A stretch of 6,350 nucleotides of DNA from an uncultured Eubacteriales bacterium (GCA_900548125.1 URJN01000131.1:1-6350), one strand, 5' to 3'; positions 1-5,799 are shown, numbered from the stretch's first letter. Program-made: numbers and translations. Notes: generated from the sequence alone by a model not told the origin.

Positions 1-29
1 TTCCTTAAATCATCAGCCTCTGCCGCCGC

Positions 30-51
30 TTTTTTATTGTGCAATAAAAAA
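30..51. promoter_or_regulatory. AT-rich dyad just before the LysR-type gene, possible autoregulatory operator
   Basis: Positions 30-39 (six T then ATTG) are the exact inverted complement of 42-51 (CAAT then six A), separated only by TG. The core TTATTGTGCAATA fits the T-N11-A rule for LysR-family binding sites (T34, A46). The right arm runs directly into the ribosome binding site at 50-55, with the ATG at 63. Protein bound here, or an RNA hairpin (9 bp, loop GTGC), could therefore limit translation or transcription of the regulator. What is seen is the symmetry and position. Binding by the regulator is inference. Part of a weak terminator of an upstream gene outside the window is an alternative. 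Confidence 0.45.
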
Positions 52-62
52 GGAGCTTCTTT

Positions 63-989
63 ATGAATTTCAAGCACATCAACTATGTTTTAACCATTCT
101 GAACGAAGGCTCGATTACCGCCGCCAGCAAAAAACTCTTTGTCTCCCAGCCTGCGCTTTCGCAGACCATCAAGCTCATCGAGCAGGATCTGGGCGCGCCC
201 ATCTTTGACCGCACGACCGACCCCATCTCGCTGACCTTCGCCGGTCAGCGTTATGTTGAGGCGGCGCAGGCAATGCTGGATATCGACCGCAACCTGCGTG
301 CGGAAATCGCTGAAACCAAAAAAGAGGTGCATGGACGCATGCGCGTCGGCATTTCCAGCCAGCGCGGCATCCAGCTCCTCCCGCTCATCATTCCTGAATT
401 CATCAAGCGTTATCCGTTTGTCAAAATCGACCTCATCGAGTACGGCAGCGATACGCTTGAACGCCTGACTTCCGAAGGGCAATGCGACCTCGGGCTGATT
501 ACGACGACTCAGAAGCCCAACCGCCTGAATTATGTGCTGATTGAAAACGAACAGGTCATTTTGATGGCGGCGCGTTCGACAGAATTCGCCCATCGGCACG
601 CTGACGGCGAACCCATCGACATCTCCGACGCCGTCGGCGAACGCTTCGTCTGCATGACGGAAGGACACAGCGTCCGCACCATTCAGGACAGGCTCTTTGA
701 ACGCTACCACATCAAACCCACCGTCATCCTTGAAACCACCAACATGGAGGCGGGCAAGCACGTCGCCGCCCGCGCCAACGCCGTGATGCTCATCCCCCAG
801 GTCTACGTCGTCAACTCGATGGAACTTAAATACCGCGTTCAGTGCCACCCCATCAAAAATAACGACTACGAGCGTCATTTTTTCCTCTGTTACCGAAAGG
901 GCATGTACCTCACCCGCTATATGGAGGATTTTGTCCGCATCGTCTGCGATAAGCTCGGCGTTCCGTTTAATATGGCAGGGCAGGGTTGA
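63..989 (+). CDS. LysR-family transcriptional regulator
   Basis: A 308-residue protein of typical LysR-family length, acting as a DNA-binding regulator in the cytoplasm. Residues about 1-60 form the winged helix-turn-helix, with the family pattern GSITAASKKLFVSQPALSQ at 16-34, then IKLIEQDLGAPIFDR and a LTFAGQRYVEAA wing and linker helix. Residues about 90-295 form the periplasmic-binding-protein-like effector domain, beginning GRMRVGIS and continuing through CDLGLI near 141. The ATG at 63 is preceded by AAGGAG at 50-55 with a 7-base spacer, which fixes the start. The gene converges on the SpoIID-like gene with 7 bases between the two stop codons. The effector and target genes cannot be read from the sequence. 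Regulators of this family often control a divergent neighbour, which here would lie outside the window to the left. Confidence 0.93.
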   Translation: MNFKHINYVLTILNEGSITAASKKLFVSQPALSQTIKLIEQDLGAPIFDRTTDPISLTFAGQRYVEAAQAMLDIDRNLRAEIAETKKEVHGRMRVGISSQRGIQLLPLIIPEFIKRYPFVKIDLIEYGSDTLERLTSEGQCDLGLITTTQKPNRLNYVLIENEQVILMAARSTEFAHRHADGEPIDISDAVGERFVCMTEGHSVRTIQDRLFERYHIKPTVILETTNMEAGKHVAARANAVMLIPQVYVVNSMELKYRVQCHPIKNNDYERHFFLCYRKGMYLTRYMEDFVRIVCDKLGVPFNMAGQG

Positions 990-996
990 GCCTTTC

Positions 997-2007
997 TCAC
1001 TCCCACGCCTTTGCAATCGTCACATTCCGAAAATAATGCTCTACGATTTCTTCAGCGTTCTTCCCTTCCTTTGCCATCGCATATGCGCCCCACTGGCTCA
1101 TGCCGACACCGTGCCCATAGCCTTTGCCGCTCATCTTCACCCTGCCGTCCTCCACCTTCAGGCTTTCCAACAGGCACGAGCGCATCTTCGTCGAACCGAT
1201 GGCAACGCGGAACGCCGGCGCGGAAACCTCTTTTCCGGAAATCAGGAGCGTTTTTGCCCGTCCGGATTCGCCCCGCTGACCGACAGATATGCTGTCTACT
1301 CTGTCGATTGCCGCGCCCGCATCCTTTGCCGCCGCAATCACCTCGTCCATCGTAAAAACCGCCTGCCATTTCGCCGCTTCACTCGGTGCTTCATCGTTTT
1401 CCATGCCCTTGACGCACTGGGTATAGCCCGGCTCGCTCTTTTCGTAGTCAAGCCCCTCCTTCGCACGCGCCGTCAGCCCGCCGGAATGCGCATGGAACCA
1501 CGCATAAGGCAGCTCGCCGCCCGCGTTCATCACCAAACCGCGTGTTTCGCGGACTGCCTGACGGATGCGGTCATTGACACCGGATGCATCGTATGCCTGC
1601 GCCTCTTTGATATCCGTCGAGATATCCGCGCCGTCGTACATCGACTTTTTCTGCGAAACGAACTGCATGACAAATGTCCGCGCCAGAATCGCCTGCGCTT
1701 TGAGTGCTTCCAGCGGCCAATCCCCTGCCATTTCCCCCGCCAATACCGCGGGCAGATAGTCCTCCACCGACAGCGTTTCCAGTTTTTCAGCCTTGATGTC
1801 GTATACGCTGAGCATCGGCACGCCTGATACGTCCCTTTTCAGCCTGTCCGGTATCAGCTGCGCCGTGTTCTTGTCGGCTTCCCCCTGCGCGGCGGGTGTG
1901 CTCTGCGGCATGGGCAAAGCCGGTTCGCTGTCCCGCCCTGTTTTCGCCGCGCAGCCTGCCAGTGTCAGACAAACCGCACAACATAAAAACAGCCATCTTC
2001 GCTTCAT
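997..2007 (-). CDS. SpoIID/LytB-domain lipoprotein, probable peptidoglycan lytic transglycosylase
   Basis: A 336-residue protein when started at the ATG ending at 2007, which has GGGGGAGGG close upstream. An in-frame ATG ten codons earlier (2037) lacks a good ribosome site and would place charged residues before the signal. Residues 1-19 are a lipoprotein signal: MKRRW, a hydrophobic core, then lipobox LAGC with Cys19. The mature protein should be tethered to the outer face of the membrane. The SpoIID/LytB domain spans about 65-333. VEDYLPAVLAGEM carries the glutamate (E92) that aligns with the catalytic Glu of SpoIID. LEALKAQAILART, FHAHSGG (171-177) and GYGHGVGMSQWGAYAMA (296-312) are the other signatures. 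In Bacillus, SpoIID cleaves denuded glycan strands during engulfment of the forespore. Classical SpoIID is anchored by a transmembrane helix, so this lipidated form may be a sporulation protein or a general wall enzyme; the window does not decide. Confidence 0.9.
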   Translation of the reverse strand: MKRRWLFLCCAVCLTLAGCAAKTGRDSEPALPMPQSTPAAQGEADKNTAQLIPDRLKRDVSGVPMLSVYDIKAEKLETLSVEDYLPAVLAGEMAGDWPLEALKAQAILARTFVMQFVSQKKSMYDGADISTDIKEAQAYDASGVNDRIRQAVRETRGLVMNAGGELPYAWFHAHSGGLTARAKEGLDYEKSEPGYTQCVKGMENDEAPSEAAKWQAVFTMDEVIAAAKDAGAAIDRVDSISVGQRGESGRAKTLLISGKEVSAPAFRVAIGSTKMRSCLLESLKVEDGRVKMSGKGYGHGVGMSQWGAYAMAKEGKNAEEIVEHYFRNVTIAKAWE

Positions 2008-2026
2008 ACAATCCCTCCCCCGAGAA

Positions 2027-2057
2027 AGTATGCGCAAAGCTGGCTGTTTTATGTCAA
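2027..2057 (-). promoter_or_regulatory. Probable promoter of the SpoIID-like gene
   Basis: Read on the minus strand there is a perfect TTGACA (complement of 2052-2057), then CATACT (complement of 2027-2032) 19 bases on, about 20 bases before the start codon. The -35 is ideal for the housekeeping sigma factor but the spacer is long and the -10 is off consensus. The CATACTTT -10 and a GACATAAA block 15 bases before it also resemble sporulation sigma-E promoters. Which factor uses it is inference. Confidence 0.45.
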
Positions 2058-2067
2058 TCTCATCCCC

Positions 2068-2104
2068 AAAACCCTTCTTTCAACCGCCGCGAAGCGAAGA
2101 AGGG
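2068..2104 (-). terminator. Hairpin with short U run between the SH3 gene and the SpoIID-like gene
   Basis: CCCTTCTT at 2072-2079 pairs perfectly with AAGAAGGG at 2097-2104. The loop contains a small CGC-GAA-GCG hairpin. On the minus strand the stem is followed by TTTT (2068-2071). It sits just upstream of the SpoIID-like gene's promoter, so it could stop read-through from the SH3 gene. The U run is short, so it is at best a secondary terminator. Confidence 0.4.
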
Positions 2105-2180
2105 AGTCTGAGGGGGAATCCCCCTCAGTGGGGTTTTGGGGCAAAGCCCCAAGCGGGGTTTGGGGTGGCAACCCCAGCGT
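2085..2180. repeat. GC-rich dispersed repeat, copy 1, with three tandem hairpins
   Basis: Three consecutive hairpins are visible: CTGAGGGGG-AAT-CCCCCTCAG at 2108-2128, TTGGGGC-AAA-GCCCCAA at 2136-2152, and TGGGGT-GGCA-ACCCCA at 2161-2176. The block CGCGAAGCG before them and the G-rich core are found again, on the opposite strand, at 5985-6042. In copy 2 the core reads GGGGTTTGGGGACGAAGT followed by CCCCAAGCGGGTTTGGG. Copy 1 has the additional GAGGGGG hairpin. No open reading frame of interest runs through it. Such intergenic palindromic elements are common in Clostridia genomes. Function is unknown. Confidence 0.7.
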
Positions 2181-2193
2181 AACCCCTATTGAT

Positions 2194-2240
2194 AAAAAAC
2201 GTAGTTTCAGCGCAGAATGCAGAGATTCTGCTATTGAAAC
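2194..2240 (-). terminator. Probable intrinsic terminator of the SH3b-protein gene
   Basis: On the minus strand, about 55 bases after the SH3-gene stop, there is a two-part stem. The outer part is GTTTCA (2204-2209) with TGAAAC (2235-2240). The inner part is GCAGAAT (2212-2218) with ATTCTGC (2225-2231), with a 6-base loop. It is followed after four bases by six T on the minus strand (2194-2199). The stem has small internal bulges (2 and 3 bases), so it is a moderate rather than ideal terminator. Confidence 0.6.
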
Positions 2241-2294
2241 GGGTTCTATACGGAAAAGCCTCTTTCACCCGCAAATTTTCGCCCGCAAACCGCC

Positions 2295-3572
2295 TTAATA
2301 ATTCACGTTCCATGTCGATACATACGCAACGCCGCCGTCAACGAGAATCATGCAGACGCTGTCGCCGTATTGCAGCATCGTCGCCTGCTTGCCCGCCGCA
2401 TAGCTCGCCTTCAGCGAGGTCATCGACGAGTCGTTGTATACGTTGATCATGCTGCTCGAGCTTCCCGCGCTGATCGCCAGCGTAATGGGATTGCCCGCGG
2501 CAGGCGGAACCGGCGTATTCTGCGGAACGGGCGTGATGTACTGCACCAGCGGCGTGGGCGTAGGCGTGACATACACATAGTACGGCGTAGGCGTGGGCGT
2601 CACATAGACGTAATACGGCGTCTCCGTGGTGCTCGGACGGACATAGTTTCCGTCAAAGCTCAGGTAGCGCGTCATCATGTAGCCGTGCTTCGTGCCGACA
2701 TAGACCTCGCACCATGTTGCGCCGTAGGACACGACCTTGACCTGCGTGCCGTTGTAATACTGCCCGATGGAGCGCGCACTCTGCGACGGAGTTTCGCGCA
2801 GATGCAGAATCTGCGTGCTGCGCGGATTATTGACGTAAGCTGTTTTGGTCGTGACCGTGCCGCCGGAGCTGCCTGAATTGCCGGAGCTTCCGGAGCTGAT
2901 GCTGCCCAGATAGCGGGTTGCCATGAAGCCCGTCAGCCCGCCGCCCGTAATCTGCGCCCAGCCGTTGCCTTTAAGCAGAATAGTCACGCGCGTGCCTGTA
3001 CGAAGCGAACCGACGCTTCCGTAATTCGAGCCGGGGCCTTTGCGGACGTTGACTTTGCCGCCGTTTCGGGTGACAACGGTCGCCGTCGTCGTCGATTTGT
3101 CGATCAGCGAATCGTGCATGTAACCGGTGTAAACCGTGCCGTACAGATTGACGCTGACATAATTCCATTCATAGGAATCATCCAAAATCGTGATGCCCGT
3201 TCCGCTGGTTACACGGGTAATGACCGAATAATTGAGCGACGGACCCTGACGCAGATTGACATAGCCGCCATTGGCGTAGCGAACGACGCCCCGATTTCCC
3301 GTCTGCGCAAAAGTCAGATAGTTACCGGACATATAGCCGCTCTTGCCGTCCATCGTGCGCACGGGAACCCAGCCGGAAACGCTCTGCCCCTGCACGGATA
3401 CCCACGTGCCGCTGTTATACTTCCCCAGACTGCGGCTCGTGCTGCTGGCATATTCGCGCAGATTCAGTCTGCCGCCATGCACGACGGCGAAATCCGCCGC
3501 CAGAGCCATCACCGGCAGCATGACCAGCAGCAGCAGCAGTGCCAGCACCTTCGCAAAGATGTTTTTCCTCAC
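2295..3572 (-). CDS. Secreted multi-SH3b-repeat protein with Thr-Pro linker
   Basis: A 425-residue exported protein. The start codon is GTG at 3572. An in-frame TGA lies three codons upstream, and AGAGGG precedes the start at a rather long spacing of about 13 bases. Residues 1-25 are a signal peptide (MRKN, a leucine-rich core, then ALA|A). Four bacterial SH3-like modules follow at about 27-88, 94-157, 163-223 and 243-306. Each has the pattern LNLRxxxSxxS near its start and ends with GYM/GFM...YL. Gly-Ser linkers separate modules 3 and 4. Residues 311-357 are a Tyr-Thr-Pro linker containing the 11-residue unit TPYYVYVTPTP twice. Residues 362-421 look like a fifth, diverged module (MINVYN, MILVDGGVAYVS). 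SH3b domains usually bind peptidoglycan or wall polymers. No catalytic domain or sortase motif is visible, so this is more likely a binding or targeting protein than an enzyme. The SpoIID-like wall gene lies downstream on the same strand. Confidence 0.88.
   Translation of the reverse strand: MRKNIFAKVLALLLLLVMLPVMALAADFAVVHGGRLNLREYASSTSRSLGKYNSGTWVSVQGQSVSGWVPVRTMDGKSGYMSGNYLTFAQTGNRGVVRYANGGYVNLRQGPSLNYSVITRVTSGTGITILDDSYEWNYVSVNLYGTVYTGYMHDSLIDKSTTTATVVTRNGGKVNVRKGPGSNYGSVGSLRTGTRVTILLKGNGWAQITGGGLTGFMATRYLGSISSGSSGNSGSSGGTVTTKTAYVNNPRSTQILHLRETPSQSARSIGQYYNGTQVKVVSYGATWCEVYVGTKHGYMMTRYLSFDGNYVRPSTTETPYYVYVTPTPTPYYVYVTPTPTPLVQYITPVPQNTPVPPAAGNPITLAISAGSSSSMINVYNDSSMTSLKASYAAGKQATMLQYGDSVCMILVDGGVAYVSTWNVNY
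2556..2621 (-). repeat. 33-bp tandem duplication encoding TPYYVYVTPTP twice
   Basis: Codons 318-328 and 329-339 of the SH3b protein encode the same 11 residues. The DNA copies are similar but not identical (for example ACATACACATAGTAC against ACATAGACGTAATAC on the plus strand). The duplication is therefore old enough to have gathered synonymous changes, or is held by selection on the protein. It lies in the extended linker between module 4 and the C-terminal module and probably sets spacer length. Confidence 0.8.
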
Positions 3573-3609
3573 TTTGATTCACCAACCCTCTTGTCCTGTG
3601 TATATAAGA

Positions 3610-3658
3610 CGAACGAACCCGCGCCCTTGTTCCATTTTTTGCAAATATTTTTCGTTCG
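3610..3658. repeat. Inverted repeat in the leader of the SH3b gene
   Basis: CGAACGAA at 3610-3617 is the exact inverted complement of TTCGTTCG at 3651-3658, 33 bases apart. It lies in the roughly 100-base untranslated leader between the SH3-gene promoter and its GTG start. It could be a long-range RNA stem or a pair of protein half-sites. No known family is recognised. Confidence 0.35.
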
Positions 3659-3678
3659 CCGCGAATCATGTCGGCATC

Positions 3679-3707
3679 AGTATACCACATCGCCGAAGGT
3701 TTGACCA
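3679..3707 (-). promoter_or_regulatory. Promoter of the SH3b-protein gene (extended -10)
   Basis: On the minus strand TGGTATACT gives an extended -10 (TATACT is the complement of 3679-3684, with TG one base before it). TGGTCA (complement of 3702-3707) is a 4-of-6 match to the -35 at exactly 17 bases. Transcription would begin near 3672, leaving a leader of about 100 bases. Confidence 0.6.
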
Positions 3708-3797
3708 GCTGTGCAAAAAGAAATGCGGCAAACGCGCCGTTCCCGCGTTAGTTTTTTCAAACATTCTCTTTCTCCCCTTTCCTGCCGCGCGCGAACG

Positions 3798-3806
3798 TGG
3801 TACAAT
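3798..3806 (+). promoter_or_regulatory. Probable promoter of the methionine aminopeptidase gene (extended -10)
   Basis: TGGTACAAT is an extended -10 element (TG, one base, TACAAT at 3801-3806), 56 bases before the start codon. The matching -35 position (TTTCCT, 3778-3783) is poor, as is common where the extended -10 compensates. It faces away from the SH3-gene promoter, so the two genes are divergently transcribed. Confidence 0.55.
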
Positions 3807-3861
3807 AGACACTGAATAAACAAAACAAACCCAGATTAAACCAAACGAAGGGGGCTTTCCC

Positions 3862-4734
3862 ATGCATAAACTGGATCACAATTCGCCCTGCTGGTGCGGG
3901 AGCGGCAAAAAATACAAGAGCTGTCATTATAACTTTGACGAAAAGCTCGACGAGATGCGCCGACAGGGTGCAACCGTTCCGACCCATGACATGATCAAAA
4001 ACGAAGCGCAGATTGCGGGCATCCGCGAGAGCGCGAAAATCAACGTCGCCGTGCTGGATTATGTCGCCGAGCATATCCGCGCAGGCATCACCACCGAGGA
4101 GATTGACCGCTGGGTTTACGAGCAGACCGTCGCCCGCGGCGGCATCCCCGCCCCGCTGCATTACGAGGGCTTCCCCAAGAGCGTCTGCACCTCGATCAAC
4201 GATCAGGTCTGCCACGGCATTCCCTCCGAGGACGACGTGCTTTGCACCGGCGACATCATCAATGTCGATTGCTCCACGATCTATAAGGGCTACTATTCCG
4301 ACTCTTCCCGCATGTTCATCATCGGCGAAACCACGCCCGAAAAGAAGAAGCTCGTCGAGGTCACGCTCGAGTGCGTCAAGGCGGGTCTGGAACAGGTCAA
4401 GCCGTGGGGCTATCTGGGCGACATGGGTCAGGCTGTCCACGATTTGGCGAAAAAGAACGGTTACAGCGTTGTCCGCGATGTCGGCGGTCACGGCGTCGGC
4501 GTCAAGTTCCATGAGGAGCCGTGGGTCAGCTATGTAACCAAGCGCGGGCAGGAAATGGTCATGGCGCCGGGCATGATGTTCACCATCGAGCCGATGATTA
4601 ACATGGGCACGGATGACATTTATGTGGACGCAGACAACGACTGGACGATTTACACCGAGGACGGCATGCCCTCCGCTCAGTGGGAGATTCAAGTGCTGGT
4701 TACCGAAACCGGACATGAGGTCATCGCCTGGTAA
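3862..4734 (+). CDS. map: Type I methionine aminopeptidase with N-terminal SEC-C motif
   Basis: A 290-residue cytoplasmic metalloenzyme that removes the initiator methionine from new proteins. Residues 8-25 are a SEC-C zinc motif: Cys10, Cys12, Cys21 and His22 in CWCGSGKKYKSCH, as at the end of SecA. The aminopeptidase fold occupies about 43-290. The five metal ligands are all present: Asp136 (NVDCS), Asp147 (YYSDSS), His210 (GGHGVG), Glu243 (TIEP) and Glu275 (QWEIQVLVTETG). The two substrate-side histidines, His118 (VCHGIP) and His217 (FHEEP), are also present. After Glu275 the sequence is Ile-Gln, where many bacterial enzymes have His-Thr or Asp-Thr; this is outside the ligand set. ATG 3862 follows AAGGGGG (3848-3854) with a 7-base spacer. 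SEC-C-bearing forms are known in Firmicutes, and the motif is thought to help ribosome association. The gene appears to be monocistronic. Confidence 0.96.
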   Translation: MHKLDHNSPCWCGSGKKYKSCHYNFDEKLDEMRRQGATVPTHDMIKNEAQIAGIRESAKINVAVLDYVAEHIRAGITTEEIDRWVYEQTVARGGIPAPLHYEGFPKSVCTSINDQVCHGIPSEDDVLCTGDIINVDCSTIYKGYYSDSSRMFIIGETTPEKKKLVEVTLECVKAGLEQVKPWGYLGDMGQAVHDLAKKNGYSVVRDVGGHGVGVKFHEEPWVSYVTKRGQEMVMAPGMMFTIEPMINMGTDDIYVDADNDWTIYTEDGMPSAQWEIQVLVTETGHEVIAW

Positions 4735-4746
4735 AAGCGGTTTTGA

Positions 4747-4777
4747 TGCCTGCCCTTTCTGCCTTTGGGCACAGGCA
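4747..4777. other. Hairpin after the methionine aminopeptidase stop
   Basis: TGCCTGCCC (4747-4755) pairs with GGGCA..AGGCA (4767-4777) with a two-base bulge, starting 12 bases after the stop. No T run follows directly. The nearest is at 4802-4806, after a 10-base palindrome AGCAGCTGCT at about 4783-4792. It may slow or end transcription of the upstream gene but is not a textbook intrinsic terminator. Nothing else is recognisable between 4735 and the riboswitch promoter. Confidence 0.35.
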
Positions 4778-4898
4778 CGCCGAGCAGCTGCTTGAACAGG
4801 GTTTTTCAGCAAAAAAACGCGCATCTCATTTTCCGCGGTAAAATAGTTTCTTCTTAATCATGCCCGTCCATTCTGCCGCATCCTTCCAAAATTTCCGC

Positions 4899-4927
4899 TT
4901 GACAAACGGTTCACAGGAGCGTACAGT
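4899..4927 (+). promoter_or_regulatory. Promoter of the FMN riboswitch / ribU transcript
   Basis: A perfect TTGACA at 4899-4904 is followed after exactly 17 bases by TACAGT at 4922-4927 (4 of 6 to TATAAT). The predicted start near 4934 lies about 16 bases before the riboswitch aptamer, which is the expected arrangement. Confidence 0.75.
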
Positions 4928-4949
4928 ATAGACGAAGTTCAAAACTGAA

Positions 4950-5072
4950 TGGTCTTTGGGGCAGGGTGAAACTCCCTACCGATGGTATAGTCCATGAACT
5001 CCCGATGTTTTTCGGGAGCCGATCTGGTGCGATTCCAGAACCGACGGTTACAGTCCGGATGGGAAAAGACGA
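4950..5072 (+). ncRNA. FMN riboswitch (RFN element) aptamer
   Basis: The highly conserved blocks are all present in order: GGGGCAGGGTGAAACTCCC (from 4958), CCGATGGTATAGTCCATGAA, a variable stem CTCCCGA/TCGGGAG (4999-5005 with 5012-5018), the TCTGG/CCAGA stem (5023-5027 with 5035-5039), then CCGACGGTTACAGTCCGGAT and GGGAAAAGAC. The closing P1 stem is GTCTTT (4952-4957) with AAAGAC (5065-5070). RFN elements bind flavin mononucleotide and switch off riboflavin synthesis or transport genes. The gene downstream is a riboflavin transporter, which fits. Boundaries are good to a few bases. Confidence 0.97.
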
Positions 5073-5134
5073 TTATGTTATCCTTCTTTCGTGCGTTTTT
5101 TGGCATTTGCCTTCAGCATAACAAAGTTGGATTT

Positions 5135-5172
5135 CCCGAGGCCGATTTCTTCTTTGGCTTCGGGATTTTTTT
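5135..5172 (+). terminator. Intrinsic terminator of the FMN riboswitch expression platform
   Basis: CCCGAGGCC (5135-5143) pairs with GGCTTCGGG (5156-5164) over 9 bp with one G-U pair and a 12-base loop. It is followed by A and seven T (5166-5172), only seven bases before the ribU ribosome binding site. The position between the aptamer and the gene makes it the off-state structure. GGGAAA at 5061-5066, overlapping the P1 strand, is complementary to TTTCCC at 5132-5137, overlapping the terminator's 5' arm. This gives the alternative antiterminator. Confidence 0.9.
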
Positions 5173-5193
5173 ACTTTGAAGGAGGTCTTTGCC

Positions 5194-5799
5194 ATGACCC
5201 GCAACAAAACCCGCCGCCTGACCCTCGCCGCCATGATGGGCGCCGTATCCTTCGTGCTGATGTATTTCAGCTTCTCCGTGCCTGTGTTGTCTCCTTTTGC
5301 CGATTTCGATTTATCCGGTCTGCCGGATCTCATCGGCGGATTCATCCTCGGACCTGTCGGCGCAGTGGAAATCATCGCCGTCAAGGTGCTGCTCAAGCTG
5401 GTGTTCAAGGGAACGTCGTCGATGTTTACCGGCGAAATCCAGAAATTCCTGCTCTGCACGGCGTACACGCTTCCCGCCGTCCTTTACTATCGGAAGCATC
5501 GGACAAAGAAAGGTGCTGCCGTCGGCTTGGTCATCGGCAGCATCTGCGGTGTCGTCGTCGCCGTGCTGACCAACGTATTCCTCATCTTCCCGGCGTACAT
5601 GACGCTCTACGGCATGGACTGGGCGTCCATCGTGAGCATGTGCACCGCCGTTAACCCGTGGATTACGAACGTCCCGACGATGGTTGCGTTCTCCATCATT
5701 CCGTTCAACATCATTTCCTTCAGCGTGACCTCGATCCTCGCCATGCTGCTGTACAAGAAAATCAGCGTTCCGCTCAAGAAGTTCGCGATGCTGGGTTAA
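5194..5799 (+). CDS. ribU: RibU, riboflavin-binding S component of an ECF transporter
   Basis: A 201-residue integral membrane protein that captures riboflavin at the cell surface and works with a shared energy-coupling module (EcfA, EcfA', EcfT), none of which is in this window. The ATG at 5194 has AAGGAGG (5179-5185) at an 8-base spacing. An in-frame TTG at 5176 lies upstream of that site and is rejected as a start. About six hydrophobic stretches are visible, at roughly 9-29, 42-62, 64-72, 83-99, 107-133 and 162-187. RibU-like features are FADFDLSGLPDLIGGFILGP (35-54), the conserved gating-loop region, and KGTSSMFTGEIQKFL (72-86). The basic, short N-terminus and the length fit the family. 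The FMN riboswitch directly upstream supports riboflavin over other ECF substrates. It is expressed when FMN is low. No second cistron follows closely. Confidence 0.94.
   Translation: MTRNKTRRLTLAAMMGAVSFVLMYFSFSVPVLSPFADFDLSGLPDLIGGFILGPVGAVEIIAVKVLLKLVFKGTSSMFTGEIQKFLLCTAYTLPAVLYYRKHRTKKGAAVGLVIGSICGVVVAVLTNVFLIFPAYMTLYGMDWASIVSMCTAVNPWITNVPTMVAFSIIPFNIISFSVTSILAMLLYKKISVPLKKFAMLG

Noticed and set aside
990..996. Possible shared terminator between the convergent LysR-type and SpoIID-like genes
   Set aside because: Only seven bases separate the stop codons and no stem followed by a T run is visible there or just inside either gene.
90..1016. A 308-codon open frame on the minus strand opposite the LysR-type gene
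   Set aside because: It is the antisense of a clear family protein, has no ribosome site or recognisable domain, and is the usual by-product of GC-rich codon use.
931..1827. A 298-codon plus-strand frame opposite the SpoIID-like gene
   Set aside because: It overlaps the end of the LysR-type gene and is rich in Arg, His and Cys, as expected of a shadow frame. The minus-strand protein has a lipobox and SpoIID signatures.
2008..2037. ATG at 2037 as the start of the SpoIID-like gene
   Set aside because: It overlaps the predicted promoter and has no ribosome site, whereas the ATG at 2007 has a strong one and gives a clean lipoprotein signal.
2108..2176. Hairpin array considered as a CRISPR fragment
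   Set aside because: The stems differ from each other in sequence and length and there are no regularly spaced identical repeats or unique spacers.
3757..4824. A 355-codon open frame on the minus strand opposite the methionine aminopeptidase
   Set aside because: The aminopeptidase has all its catalytic residues and a good start. The antisense frame has no family features and would run through the promoter of the real gene.
5176..5193. TTG at 5176 as the start of ribU, six codons earlier
   Set aside because: It precedes the AAGGAGG ribosome site (5179-5185), which is correctly spaced for the ATG at 5194.
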